Assembly (NCBI GenBank): GCA_038321235.1
Contig: JBBQEU010000001.1
Coordinates: 73,632 to 137,631, forward strand
DNA: 64,000 nt
Origin: Sva-07 sp038321235
GTDB lineage: Bacteria; Actinomycetota; Acidimicrobiia; Acidimicrobiales; Ilumatobacteraceae
Direction of reading: 5' to 3'
The notes beneath the pieces were generated by a model that did not search any database, was not told the origin of the DNA, and was given only the letters and a program-made list of their open reading frames with translations. A program made the translations under genes and the position numbers. Shown here one piece after another: positions 50,216 through 59,682 of this stretch. Within the stretch, counting starts at the first letter, position 1. Every line of letters begins with the position of its first letter.

Positions 50216-50823
50216 GTCGACTGAATGATCACAACGTGTTGGTGGCCAAGGAGATCATCGCCCGCTACCCGAAGAAGAAGTCGGCGCTGATTCCGCTCGT
50301 GCATCTCAGCCAGCAACAGAACGGCTACGTCACAGACGATGCCATGCGCCACGTCGCCGACCTGCTCGACGTGACCCCCGCCGAGGTGTACGGCACGGCG
50401 TCGTTCTACGAGATGTTCCGCTTCGAGCCGACCGGTAAGTACCTGATCAACGTCTGCGGCACGATGTCGTGCGCACTGATGGGCGGCGACGCTCTGATGC
50501 ACCACGCCGAACACACCCTCGGCATCCGCGCCGGATCCACCACCAGCGACCTCCTGATCACCCTGCAACACGCCGAGTGCCAAGCCGCCTGCACCGAGGC
50601 TCCGACGTTGCAGGTCAACTACCGCCACCGCTACCGGGTCACCCCCGAGGCGTTCGACGAACTCGTGGCCGACCTGCGCGCCGGAAAGCTCGACGCAGCG
50701 GTGCCACCGCACGGCACGCTCGGCCGCAACCGCCAACAGATCCCCGCCGACCGCGCGGTGGGAGCTCGTCATCCCGACGACGTCACCGACGGCCCCGCCT
50801 GGATCCCGGTGAGCCCAGCATGA
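50212..50823 (+). CDS. nuoE: NADH-quinone oxidoreductase subunit E
   Basis: A 203-residue, thioredoxin-like 24-kDa subunit with the N1a [2Fe-2S] site at Cys82, Cys87, Cys123 and Cys127 (CxxxxC and CxxxC). It works with NuoF in NADH oxidation. The C-terminal 40 residues are polar and probably flexible. Start GTG 50212 overlaps the nuoD stop. Its last codons lie inside a 17-base tandem duplication. Confidence 0.95.
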   Translation: MSRLNDHNVLVAKEIIARYPKKKSALIPLVHLSQQQNGYVTDDAMRHVADLLDVTPAEVYGTASFYEMFRFEPTGKYLINVCGTMSCALMGGDALMHHAEHTLGIRAGSTTSDLLITLQHAECQAACTEAPTLQVNYRHRYRVTPEAFDELVADLRAGKLDAAVPPHGTLGRNRQQIPADRAVGARHPDDVTDGPAWIPVSPA

Positions 50824-50842
50824 ACGTGAGCCCCGCATGAGC
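50809..50842 (+). repeat. Tandem 17-base duplication at the nuoE/nuoF junction
   Basis: GTGAGCCCAGCATGAAC (50809-50825) is followed directly by GTGAGCCCCGCATGAGC (50826-50842), 15 of 17 bases identical. The nuoE stop lies in the first unit and the nuoF ATG in the second. A duplication here seems to have separated a formerly overlapping stop/start pair. Confidence 0.65.
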
Positions 50843-52321
50843 AACACGAACCCCAGCACTGGAGAATCGACCGATCGGGTCGTGAGCCCGTATCCCTGGG
50901 CGCCCGGGTACTACCCGAGCGACCGACCTGCAATCGTCACCTCGCGTTTCCAGTACGAAGACAGTCACACCATCGAGCGCTACCTGGCCACCGGCGGGTA
51001 CGAGGGCCTGCGAGCCGCGCTGGCCAAGACGCCCACCGAAGTGGCCGACGAGGTCAAGAACTCCACGCTGCTCGGTCGAGGCGGCGCCGGCTTCCCCGCT
51101 GGCACCAAGTGGGGGTTCACGCCGCAGGGCGTATGGCCGCGTTACCTCGTCGTCAACGGCGACGAGTCCGAGCCAGGCACCTACAAGGACCGGCTGCTGA
51201 TGGAGTGCGACCCACACCAGCTCATCGAGGGCTGCCTGATCGCCTCGTACGCCGCCGGGTTGTCGCAGTGTTTCCTGTACATCCGCGGTGAGATGCCGCT
51301 CGCGCAAGAGCGCGTGGCGAGAGCGCTCAACGACGCATACGCGGCTGGCTACATCGGCACCGACATCCTCGGCACGAACTTCAGCATCGACATCGTGCTG
51401 CACTACGGCGCAGGCGCCTACGTCGTCGGTGAAGAGACTGCGCTGATCGAATCCCTCGAGGGCGAGCGCGGCATGCCGCGTCTCAAGCCTCCGTACTTCC
51501 CCGCCGCAGTCGGCCTGTACGGCCAGCCGACGATCGTCAACAACGTCGAGACGCTGTCGAACCTGCCGTTCATCGCCACCGAGGGGTCGGCCGCGTTCAC
51601 CGCGATCGGCACCGCCACGTCCCCCGGGACCCGCATGATCGCGGTATCCGGACACGTGAACCGTCCCGGTGTGTTCGAGATCGTCAACGGATCGACCACC
51701 TTCCGTGACCTGCTCTACGGCGACGACTTCGCCCAGGGCATCCGAGACGGCAACGACCTCAAGGCGTTCGTGCCGGGCGGCGGGTCGGCCCCGTGGTTCA
51801 CCGCCGACCAGCTCGACATCGAGTTCGAGGGTCCGCAGGCCAGCGCGGCCGGCTCGATGCTCGGCTCCGGCGCGGTGATGGTGATGGATTCCACCACCGA
51901 CATCCCCGCCGCCGCACTCACGCTGGTGCGCTTCTACGCGCACGAGTCCTGCGGTAAGTGCGTGCCGTGCCGCGAAGGCGGAACCTGGCTGTACCGGTTG
52001 GTGCAGCGCATCGTCGACGGCCACGGCACCGACGCCGACCTCGACACGATCCGCCAGGTCGGCGAGACGATCTGCCCGGGCGACATGCCCCACGCCTCCA
52101 GCGAGCGTCTCGGCCTCGACGCCGTGCCGTTCCCGTACAAGATGACCACGATCTGTTTCGTCGGCCCGTCGGCCTATGTGCCGATCCACTCAGCGCTGAC
52201 CCTGTTCCCCGAGGACTTCGCGGCGCTGGTGACCAAGCGGATCGAACGTCGCCACATCCCGGTGGCTTCTCACATCACGGCGGCGAACATCACTTCCGAA
52301 CCCGCAGGAGTGACGGCGTGA
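50837..52321 (+). CDS. nuoF: NADH-quinone oxidoreductase subunit F
   Basis: A 494-residue, 51-kDa subunit that binds NADH and FMN. The nucleotide loop is LGRGGAGFPAGTKW (79-92), the FMN region is VVNGDESEPGTYKDR, and the N3 [4Fe-4S] ligands are in SCGKCVPCREG (about 373-383) plus Cys in ETICPGDMPH. It is longer than many homologues by some 40 residues at the N-terminus. The stop overlaps nuoG as GTGA. Confidence 0.97.
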   Translation: MSNTNPSTGESTDRVVSPYPWAPGYYPSDRPAIVTSRFQYEDSHTIERYLATGGYEGLRAALAKTPTEVADEVKNSTLLGRGGAGFPAGTKWGFTPQGVWPRYLVVNGDESEPGTYKDRLLMECDPHQLIEGCLIASYAAGLSQCFLYIRGEMPLAQERVARALNDAYAAGYIGTDILGTNFSIDIVLHYGAGAYVVGEETALIESLEGERGMPRLKPPYFPAAVGLYGQPTIVNNVETLSNLPFIATEGSAAFTAIGTATSPGTRMIAVSGHVNRPGVFEIVNGSTTFRDLLYGDDFAQGIRDGNDLKAFVPGGGSAPWFTADQLDIEFEGPQASAAGSMLGSGAVMVMDSTTDIPAAALTLVRFYAHESCGKCVPCREGGTWLYRLVQRIVDGHGTDADLDTIRQVGETICPGDMPHASSERLGLDAVPFPYKMTTICFVGPSAYVPIHSALTLFPEDFAALVTKRIERRHIPVASHITAANITSEPAGVTA

Positions 52322-54879
52322 GCGACGACACCACCGACGCTCCCCACACCGACGCGCCCGACAGCACGGACGTGCCCGACGACGCGGAGGTGCTCGACAC
52401 CACGGCGCCCGACACGCCCGAGACGGCGGCGCCGCCGGATGTCGAGGCGACCGAGGAAGCCGTCGAGGAGGCACCCGAAGAGGTCGAGGACGTCGAGACC
52501 CTGCCCCATTCGGAGCCCGATCCCAACATCGTCACGGTGTCGCTCAACGGTCGTGACGTGCCCGCCCGCAAGGGCGACATGGTGATCCAGGCGGCGCTGC
52601 TCGCCGACGAGTACGTCCCGCACTTCTGCTATCACCCGCGCATGTCGCCGGTGGGTATGTGCCGCCAGTGCATGGTCGAAGTCGAGGGTCCCCGTGGTCC
52701 GATGATGGTGGTGTCGTGCATGACCCCGGTGGCCGACGGCCAAGTGGTGCGCACCGACACCCCGCAGGTCAAGCGAGCCCAAGAGGGCATGCTCGAACTG
52801 CTGCTCGCCAATCACCCGCTCGACTGCCCTGTGTGCGACAAGGGAGGCGAATGTCCGTTGCAGGATCAGGCGTTCAGCCACGGTCCCGGCGAGTCGCGCT
52901 ACGTCGAGGAGAAGCGCCACTACGAAAAGCCGATTCCGATCAGCGACCTCGTCTACCTCGACCGCGAGCGGTGCATCCTGTGCGACCGGTGCACTCGCTT
53001 CGCCGACGAAGTCGCCGGCGACAAGCTGATCCACTTCATCAGCCGCGGCAACGACACCCAGGTGATGACGTTCCCCGACGAGCCGTTCGTGTCGTACTTC
53101 TCGGGCAACACCGTCCAGATCTGCCCGGTCGGTGCGCTCACCGCGCAGCCGTACCGCTTCAAGGCGCGCCCGTGGGATCTCTCCCAACGCGAGTCCACGT
53201 GCACGACGTGCTCGGTCGGGTGCCGAACCGTGGTCCAGTCGAGTCGCGACGAACTGTTGCGCTACCAGGGCGTCGACTCCGACCCCGTCAACTGGGGCTG
53301 GCTGTGCGACCGCGGCCGCTTCAACTTCGAAGCCGTCAATTCCGACCACCGGCTCGCCGCGCCGATGGTGAAGACCGACGCCGGCCTCGTGGTGACCACC
53401 TGGAATGCAGCGCTGCGCGCGGCGGCGTCCTTGGTCACGGATGCGCTCGCCGACGGCGGTCCCGAGAGCATCGGCCTGCTCGGCGGAGCCCGGGGTTCGA
53501 ACGAGGACGCGTTCGCCTGGGCGCAGCTCGCCGACTCGATCGGGATCTCGCACCGCGATGCCCAACTGGGAGACGGCCTGCCCGCCGAGATCCTCGGACT
53601 CGACCGGGCGACGATCGACGACACCGCCAATGCAGCGACCGTCATCCTGCTCGGGCCGGATCTCAAAGAAGAGTTGCCGGTGCTGTACCTGCGTTTGCGC
53701 GACGCTGCTGAGAGGAAGCACACCCGCGTCATCGAGTTCTCCACGATCGACACCGGGATGTCGTCGTACGCCTGGAAGTCGCTCCGCTACGAGCCGGGCG
53801 CCCAGCAGGCAGCGGTCTCCAAGGCGCTCGCCGATGCCGACATCGCCGAACAGCTCGGCCGTGGTGACGTGGTCGTGGTGGCCGGTCGCCCCAATCTCGC
53901 CGAGTCGGCCGAGGCAACCGTCGCCGCGCTGCAGACGATCCTCGACGGATGCCCCGGCGCCACCGTGCTGCCCGCGCTGCGGCGAGGCAATGTCGTCGGC
54001 GCGCTCTCGGTGGGTATGGCCCCGGACGATGCCGACCACGACGGCCTGGCCACGTTGCGTGCCGCCGCCGAGGGCAGACTCGAGCTGCTCGTGCTGCTCG
54101 GCGCAGATCCGCTCAACGACTGCCCCGACGCCGACCTTGCGCGTCGCGCGATCGCCGGCGCCCGCCGCGTGCTGGCAATCGATACGTTCCCGAGCGAGTC
54201 CACCCAACACGCCGATGTGGTCCTTGCCGCATCGGCCTACGGCGAGAAAGCCGGGACCACCACCAATCTCGAAGGTCGCGTCACCACGCTGGCCCAGCAG
54301 GTCACCGCCACCGGAACCAGCCGGCCCGACTGGATGATCGCCGTCGAGCTCGGCCTGATGATCGGCGACCACGCCTTCGGCGCCGACCATCCGCTGCGGG
54401 GTGTGTCGACCGTCGACGACGTCACCGCGCTGATTGCATCGAGCGTCCCGGCGTTCGCTTCGGTCACCACAGCCGCCCTGCGTGACGAGCCGAACGGCGT
54501 CCTCGCCGGCCGAGTTCCCGCCGCGTTGCCGGCGGTGTCTTTCTCCGCGCCGGGTCGGAACAGCTATGACTATCGGTTGGTGGTGAGTCGCAAGTTGTAT
54601 GACCGGGCAGTGGGCACGCAGATGTCGCGCTCGCTGGTGAACCTGGCGCCCGGCTCGGCCGTGCACGTGCATCCGCTCGATCTCGACAGCCTCGGTGTCG
54701 CCGAGGGCGACGACGTCAAGGTCGTCAGCGCCAAGGCTGCCAGCGTGCTGGCGATCACCGCCAACGCCCGTGTCCCGCGAGGGGTGGTGTGGTCGCCGTT
54801 CAACCAGGGTGGTGGCACGATCGAAGACATCGTCGACAGCGCAGCAGCGACCACCGACGTCAGGATCGAGCGCGTCTGA
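52318..54879 (+). CDS. nuoG: NADH-quinone oxidoreductase subunit G with acidic N-terminal extension
   Basis: An 853-residue, 75-kDa subunit. The [2Fe-2S] site uses Cys104, Cys115, Cys118 and Cys134. It is followed by the CPVCDKGGECPLQ and CILCDRCTRF cluster regions and a further [4Fe-4S] motif, CTTCSVGC, at the start of the molybdopterin-oxidoreductase-like domain, which binds no molybdenum in complex I. Residues 1-66 are an extra segment of Asp, Glu, Pro, Thr and Ala. GTG 52318 overlaps the nuoF stop, and no other start gives a complete ferredoxin domain. Confidence 0.96.
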   Translation: MSDDTTDAPHTDAPDSTDVPDDAEVLDTTAPDTPETAAPPDVEATEEAVEEAPEEVEDVETLPHSEPDPNIVTVSLNGRDVPARKGDMVIQAALLADEYVPHFCYHPRMSPVGMCRQCMVEVEGPRGPMMVVSCMTPVADGQVVRTDTPQVKRAQEGMLELLLANHPLDCPVCDKGGECPLQDQAFSHGPGESRYVEEKRHYEKPIPISDLVYLDRERCILCDRCTRFADEVAGDKLIHFISRGNDTQVMTFPDEPFVSYFSGNTVQICPVGALTAQPYRFKARPWDLSQRESTCTTCSVGCRTVVQSSRDELLRYQGVDSDPVNWGWLCDRGRFNFEAVNSDHRLAAPMVKTDAGLVVTTWNAALRAAASLVTDALADGGPESIGLLGGARGSNEDAFAWAQLADSIGISHRDAQLGDGLPAEILGLDRATIDDTANAATVILLGPDLKEELPVLYLRLRDAAERKHTRVIEFSTIDTGMSSYAWKSLRYEPGAQQAAVSKALADADIAEQLGRGDVVVVAGRPNLAESAEATVAALQTILDGCPGATVLPALRRGNVVGALSVGMAPDDADHDGLATLRAAAEGRLELLVLLGADPLNDCPDADLARRAIAGARRVLAIDTFPSESTQHADVVLAASAYGEKAGTTTNLEGRVTTLAQQVTATGTSRPDWMIAVELGLMIGDHAFGADHPLRGVSTVDDVTALIASSVPAFASVTTAALRDEPNGVLAGRVPAALPAVSFSAPGRNSYDYRLVVSRKLYDRAVGTQMSRSLVNLAPGSAVHVHPLDLDSLGVAEGDDVKVVSAKAASVLAITANARVPRGVVWSPFNQGGGTIEDIVDSAAATTDVRIERV

Positions 54880-56111
54880 TGCTCGCGATCGACCCGTTGC
54901 TCGAAGGTGGCCTGCTGTGGACGCCGCTGATCATCATCATCGCGAAGGTGGCAATCATCTTCGTGCTCGGCCTCGTGTCGACGATGTTGATGATCTGGTA
55001 CGAACGCAAGGTCGTGTCGGGCATGCACAACCGCATCGGCCCCAACAAGGCCGGTCCGTGGGGCATCCTGCAGAGCCTGGCCGACGGCATCAAGGCGTTC
55101 TTCAAGGAAGATCTCCTGCCCACCCGTGCCGACCGCATCGTGTTCCGCCTCGCGCCGTTCCTGTCGTTCGTGCCGGGGTTCCTCATCTGGTCGGTGATCC
55201 CACTCGGCGGCGACTTCTCCGACGGTAAGGGAGGCACCGTCGAGATCTTCGGCGAGGTCACCCGGGTGCAACTCGCCGACCCGCCGATCGGCATCCTGCT
55301 GGTGCTCGCGCTGTCGTCGATCGCGGTGTACGGCATCATGCTCGCCGGCTGGTCGAGCGGCTCGAAGTACCCACTGCTCGGCGCCGTGCGCGCCTCGGCG
55401 CAGATGATCTCCTACGAGGCGGCGCTCGGCCTCAGCCTGGCCGCCGTGTTGTTGTCGTCGGGCACCCTGTCGACCGCCGGCATCGTGGCGAGCCAGGACA
55501 GCGTGGTCGACTGGAACGTGATCTCCACCGGCATCGTGCCGTTCGTGATCTTCCTCATCGCCGCAACCGCCGAGCTGAACCGACCGCCGTTCGACCTCGT
55601 CGAAGCCGAACAGGAACTCGTCGGCGGGTTCAACACCGAATACTCCGGCATCCGGTTCGCCTTGTTCTTCCTCGCCGAGTTCATGGGCGTGGTCACGATG
55701 AGCGCCGTGATGGTCACGCTCTTCTTCGGCGGCCCGCAAGGGCTGTTCGACATCCCGCTGATCCCGGGCGCGATCGAGGGCACGCTGTGGTTCTTCGTGA
55801 AGCTGATGGGCTTCTTGTACCTGTATGTGTGGTTGCGGGCCACGCTGCCTCGCCTGCGTTACGACCAGTTGATGGACCTCGGCTGGAAGATCCTGATCCC
55901 GATCTCGCTCGGCTGGTTCCTGTTGCTCGCAGCGCTGCGCGAGTTCTCGCCTGACGGTGACTTCGGAGACAGCCTCCGCGTCGTGGTGATCTCGTTCTTC
56001 GTCGCAGCTGTCGCCGTCGCAGTGTTCGGCGCAGCGTTGAAGGTCAGTGCTCGCAACCGGGTGGCCGCGCACGATGCTGCGCAGGACGCGCAGAAGGGAG
56101 TGACCGTCTGA
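54879..56111 (+). CDS. nuoH: NADH-quinone oxidoreductase subunit H
   Basis: A 410-residue membrane subunit at the junction with the quinone site. The conserved segment ERKVVSGMHNRIGPNKAGP lies after the first helix, and RPPFDLVEAEQELVGGF forms the acidic loop that couples quinone reduction to proton pumping. About eight helices are predicted. ATG 54879 shares its A with the nuoG stop. Confidence 0.97.
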   Translation: MLAIDPLLEGGLLWTPLIIIIAKVAIIFVLGLVSTMLMIWYERKVVSGMHNRIGPNKAGPWGILQSLADGIKAFFKEDLLPTRADRIVFRLAPFLSFVPGFLIWSVIPLGGDFSDGKGGTVEIFGEVTRVQLADPPIGILLVLALSSIAVYGIMLAGWSSGSKYPLLGAVRASAQMISYEAALGLSLAAVLLSSGTLSTAGIVASQDSVVDWNVISTGIVPFVIFLIAATAELNRPPFDLVEAEQELVGGFNTEYSGIRFALFFLAEFMGVVTMSAVMVTLFFGGPQGLFDIPLIPGAIEGTLWFFVKLMGFLYLYVWLRATLPRLRYDQLMDLGWKILIPISLGWFLLLAALREFSPDGDFGDSLRVVVISFFVAAVAVAVFGAALKVSARNRVAAHDAAQDAQKGVTV

Positions 56112-56803
56112 TGGGGTACCTCGAGGGATTTGGCGTCACGATCCGCCAGCACCGTCTCTTCGGCGGCAAGCGAGTCACCACCGAGTACTCCGGCGGACGG
56201 CGTGCGAAGAAGAAGGGCGACGACGCTCGCGACGTCCAGCACGACGAGAAGCTGCCGCGCCCCGAACGGCTCCACGGCCGTCACGTCCTGAACCGCTACG
56301 AGGACGGCATGGAGAAGTGCATCGGCTGTGAGTTGTGCGCCGGCGTGTGTCCCGCCGACTGCATCCACGTACGCGGTGCCGACAACGACCCCGAGAACCC
56401 CACCTCGCCGGGCGAGCGTTTCGGTTGGATCTACGAGATCAACTACCTTCGCTGCATTCATTGTGACTTGTGCGTCGAAGCCTGCCCCACCGAGGCGATC
56501 ACCGAATCGAAGCTGTTCGAGTTCTCGTTCACCAATCGCCAAGACGCCATCTACACCAAGGCCGAACTCGTCGTCGACGACGACGGCATGCCGAAGAAGC
56601 TGCCGTGGGAGGACTGGCGCGAGGGCGACGATCTGCTCACCAGTGGCTGGATGCGCGCCACGTCGCCGTCCGGAGACGCCACGTTCGAAGGCCAGGTCGG
56701 CTGGAGTGGCGAACTGGGCTACGGCGTCCGCGAGCCCGAGCCGACCCAGGATGTCCGCGACGAGTCCGCGCGTGACAAAACGGTTCGGAGAGTCGAGCGG
56801 TGA
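56111..56803 (+). CDS. nuoI: NADH-quinone oxidoreductase subunit I
   Basis: A 230-residue ferredoxin-like subunit with clusters N6a and N6b. Cysteines 70, 73, 76 and 80 and 115, 118, 121 and 125 form the two CxxCxxCxxxCP sites. The C-terminal 60 residues are an acidic tail beyond the core fold. It hands electrons to NuoB. It overlaps nuoH by one base and nuoJ by four. Confidence 0.97.
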   Translation: MGYLEGFGVTIRQHRLFGGKRVTTEYSGGRRAKKKGDDARDVQHDEKLPRPERLHGRHVLNRYEDGMEKCIGCELCAGVCPADCIHVRGADNDPENPTSPGERFGWIYEINYLRCIHCDLCVEACPTEAITESKLFEFSFTNRQDAIYTKAELVVDDDGMPKKLPWEDWREGDDLLTSGWMRATSPSGDATFEGQVGWSGELGYGVREPEPTQDVRDESARDKTVRRVER

Positions 56804-57396
56804 GCGATACCACCTTCCTCGAATACGTCGTCTTCTTCTCGGCCGCGGTGATGATCCTCGGCGGCGCGATCGGCGTGATCTCGCTCAAGAACCCGGTGCA
56901 CGCAGCACTCGGGTTGGTGCTCACCTTGTTCGGCGTGGCCGTGCAATTCGTCGCCATGGAGGCGCACTTCCTCGCTGCGGTGCAGGTGATCGTGTACGCC
57001 GGTGCGATCGTCGTGCTGTTCCTCTTCGTCATCATGCTGCTCGGAGTCGACGAGTCGCTCGACCTGTCGATCGAGCCGATTCCGATTCAACGACCGCTGG
57101 CAGCGGTGATGGCCGTGGGCCTCGTCGGCCTTCTCGGTGCCGCGATCGTTCGCGCGAACGATGCGCTCGTGATCAACCCTGGCGCCGGTATCGACACCGC
57201 CACCGAGACCGGCAACAACGACGCCAACATCCGACAACTTGCGGCGAACCTCTACGGCGACCACGTGTTCGCGTTCCAGCTCACCTCGGTGCTCTTGATC
57301 GTGGCCGTCGCCGGCACGGTGCTGCTCACGCGCAAGTGGCCGCGCGACGCCGGAACGTCCGCCTCCGCCTCCGAGAACCGGAGCAGCGACGCATGA
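56800..57396 (+). CDS. nuoJ: NADH-quinone oxidoreductase subunit J
   Basis: A 198-residue membrane subunit with about five helices. The family pattern is in SLKNPVHAALGLVLTLFGVA and AVQVIVYAGAIVVLFLFVIMLLG, the pi-bulge helix of the proton path. Starts at GTG 56800 and overlaps nuoK by four bases (ATGA). Confidence 0.95.
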   Translation: MSDTTFLEYVVFFSAAVMILGGAIGVISLKNPVHAALGLVLTLFGVAVQFVAMEAHFLAAVQVIVYAGAIVVLFLFVIMLLGVDESLDLSIEPIPIQRPLAAVMAVGLVGLLGAAIVRANDALVINPGAGIDTATETGNNDANIRQLAANLYGDHVFAFQLTSVLLIVAVAGTVLLTRKWPRDAGTSASASENRSSDA

Positions 57397-57704
57397 TCGC
57401 CGCCATCGGCACCTCGTCATATCTGCTGCTCGCCGCAGCGTTGTTCGCCATCGGCGCGTTCGGTCTGCTCGTTCGGCGCAACCCGCTGATCATGTTCATG
57501 TGCATCGAGCTGATGCTCAACGCCGCGAACCTCACCTTCGTGGCGCTCGCCACGCAGCTCGGAGACATCAACGGCCAGACCGCGGTGTTCTTCGTGATGG
57601 TGGTGGCCGCTGCCGAGGTCGTGGTCGGCCTGGGCCTCCTCGTCTCGATCTTGCGCCGCCGCCCCGGCGCCACCGCCGACGACCTCGCGGAATTGAAGGG
57701 CTGA
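57393..57704 (+). CDS. nuoK: NADH-quinone oxidoreductase subunit K
   Basis: A 103-residue antiporter-like subunit with three helices. Conserved acidic residues lie in MFMCIELMLNAANLTFV and VVAAAEVVVGLGLLV, both needed for proton transfer in complex I. It has the standard length for NuoK. Four bases separate its stop from nuoL. Confidence 0.96.
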   Translation: MIAAIGTSSYLLLAAALFAIGAFGLLVRRNPLIMFMCIELMLNAANLTFVALATQLGDINGQTAVFFVMVVAAAEVVVGLGLLVSILRRRPGATADDLAELKG

Positions 57705-57708
57705 CACC

Positions 57709-59682
57709 ATGGCTGACCTCGTGTGGTTGATCCCTGCCTTCCCACTGGCCGGATTCGTCCTGATCCTGCTGTTCGGACGTCGTCTCGGCGATCCGAAGGC
57801 CGGCTACCTCGCCACCGCAATGGTGTTCGGCGCCTTCGCGTCGGCGGTGCTGATCTTCTTCGATCTGCTGTCGAGGCCGAGCGAGGAACGAGACACCGTC
57901 GTCACGTTGTTCTCGTGGCTGCCCGTCGGCACGTTCCAGGTCGACATGGCCTTCCTCGCCGATCCGCTGTCGATCGCGATGTGCCTGTTCGTCACCGGCA
58001 TCGGCGGCCTCATCCACCTGTTCGCCGTCGGCTACATGCACGGCGACCCGAAGTTCTCGAAGTTCTTCTTGTACCTCAACCTCTTCGTGTTCTCGATGAC
58101 GCTGCTGGTGCTCGGCGAGAACCTGCTGGTCACGTTCCTCGGCTGGGAGGGCGTCGGCACCTGTTCGTACCTGCTGATCTCGTTCTGGCACACCCGCGAG
58201 TCGGCGGCCACCGCCGGCAAGAAGGCCTTCGTCACCAACCGCGTCGGTGACTGGGGCGTGATGCTGGCGATGTTCCTGTCGTTCTCCGCGGTCGGATCGC
58301 TGTCGTACAGCGTGCTCAACGAGAGCGCCGAGACCGGCGAACTCGCGGCGTCGACGGCGTCGGCCATTGCGCTGCTGTTGTTGATCGGTGCTGCCGGCAA
58401 GAGCGCCCAGCTCCCGCTCTACATCTGGTTGCCCGACGCGATGGAAGGCCCGACCCCGGTGTCCGCGCTGATCCACGCGGCCACGATGGTCACCGGTGGC
58501 GTGTTCCTGCTCACCCGCATCAACCCGGTGATCGCCGCCTCGTACGACTGGGTGCCCACCACGATTGCGTGGGTCGGTGCGATCACGGCGCTGTTCGCGG
58601 CCACCATCGCGCTCGCCCAGAACGACATCAAGAAGGTCCTCGCGTATTCGACCGTGTCGCAGATCGGCTACATGATGCTGGCCGTCGGCGTCGGTGGCTA
58701 CGTGGCAGCCATCTTCCACATGATCACCCACGCTGCATTCAAGGCGCTGATGTTCCTCGGTGCCGGCTCGGTCATCCATGGCATGCACGACGAGCAGGAC
58801 ATGCGCAAGATGGGCGCCCTGCGAACGGTGATGCCGATCACGGCCGGCACGTTCATCGTCGGCTGGCTCGCCATCGCCGGTGTGCCGCCGTTCTCGGGCT
58901 TCTGGTCGAAGGACGAGATCCTGCTGTTCGCGCTTGCCGACAGCCCGGCGCTGTACGCCGTTGGCATCCTCACGGCGATCATCACCGCGTTCTACATGAC
59001 CCGTCAGGTCATCATGGTCTTCTTCGGCGAGGCCAAGTGGACCAGCCACGCCAACGAGGCCGAAGCCCCCGAGGTCGCCGACGGCGAGCCCGCTCCCGAG
59101 ACGCACGACGCTCATGGCGAGTTCAAGCCGCACGAGTCGCCGCCGGTGATGTGGATCCCGCTGGTGGTGTTGGCCGTGCTCGCTGCAATCGGTGGTGTGC
59201 TCAACCTGCCGAAACTCTTCGGTCTCCCGGGTGGTATCTCCTATGAACTCGAGCACTGGCTCGAACCCGTGATCGAGTTCGGCGAGGCCGACATCACCGG
59301 TACATGGGCCTACGACAACAAGTACATCCTCGTGGCGATCGCCGTCGCCGCCGCGTTGAGTGGCCTTGCGCTCGCCTGGCTCGTGTACATGAAGAAGCGG
59401 ATCAAGCCGTGGGAGCCGACCCTGTTCGCGAACGGCTGGTACTACGACGCTGCCATCTCGTGGTTCATGGGCAAGCCGGGTCGTGACGGCTTCCAGGCGG
59501 TGACCGACTTCGACGCCAAGGTCGTCGATGGAGCCGTCAACGGTGTCGCAGTTGCGGTCAGGGAGACCGCGACCGAAGTGCGCAAGGGCCAGACCGGCTA
59601 CGTGCGGCAGTACGCGGGGATCATCGGCATCGGCGTGGTGCTGCTGCTCGGCTGGTTCGTGGTGATTCGAGGGATCCTGTGA
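57709..59682 (+). CDS. nuoL: NADH-quinone oxidoreductase subunit L
   Basis: A 657-residue antiporter-type proton pump with about 16 helices and the long lateral helix at the C-terminus. Signatures include GWEGVGTCSYLLISFW, the LPDAMEGPTPVSALIHAATM lysine/histidine region and AFKALMFLGAGSVIH. A His/Glu/Ala-rich loop (about 445-480) lies between late helices. Its stop overlaps the nuoM start by one base. Confidence 0.97.
   Translation: MADLVWLIPAFPLAGFVLILLFGRRLGDPKAGYLATAMVFGAFASAVLIFFDLLSRPSEERDTVVTLFSWLPVGTFQVDMAFLADPLSIAMCLFVTGIGGLIHLFAVGYMHGDPKFSKFFLYLNLFVFSMTLLVLGENLLVTFLGWEGVGTCSYLLISFWHTRESAATAGKKAFVTNRVGDWGVMLAMFLSFSAVGSLSYSVLNESAETGELAASTASAIALLLLIGAAGKSAQLPLYIWLPDAMEGPTPVSALIHAATMVTGGVFLLTRINPVIAASYDWVPTTIAWVGAITALFAATIALAQNDIKKVLAYSTVSQIGYMMLAVGVGGYVAAIFHMITHAAFKALMFLGAGSVIHGMHDEQDMRKMGALRTVMPITAGTFIVGWLAIAGVPPFSGFWSKDEILLFALADSPALYAVGILTAIITAFYMTRQVIMVFFGEAKWTSHANEAEAPEVADGEPAPETHDAHGEFKPHESPPVMWIPLVVLAVLAAIGGVLNLPKLFGLPGGISYELEHWLEPVIEFGEADITGTWAYDNKYILVAIAVAAALSGLALAWLVYMKKRIKPWEPTLFANGWYYDAAISWFMGKPGRDGFQAVTDFDAKVVDGAVNGVAVAVRETATEVRKGQTGYVRQYAGIIGIGVVLLLGWFVVIRGIL

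Noticed and set aside
52270..54672. An 800-codon open frame antisense to nuoG
   Set aside because: It mirrors nuoG along its whole length and has no recognisable domain.
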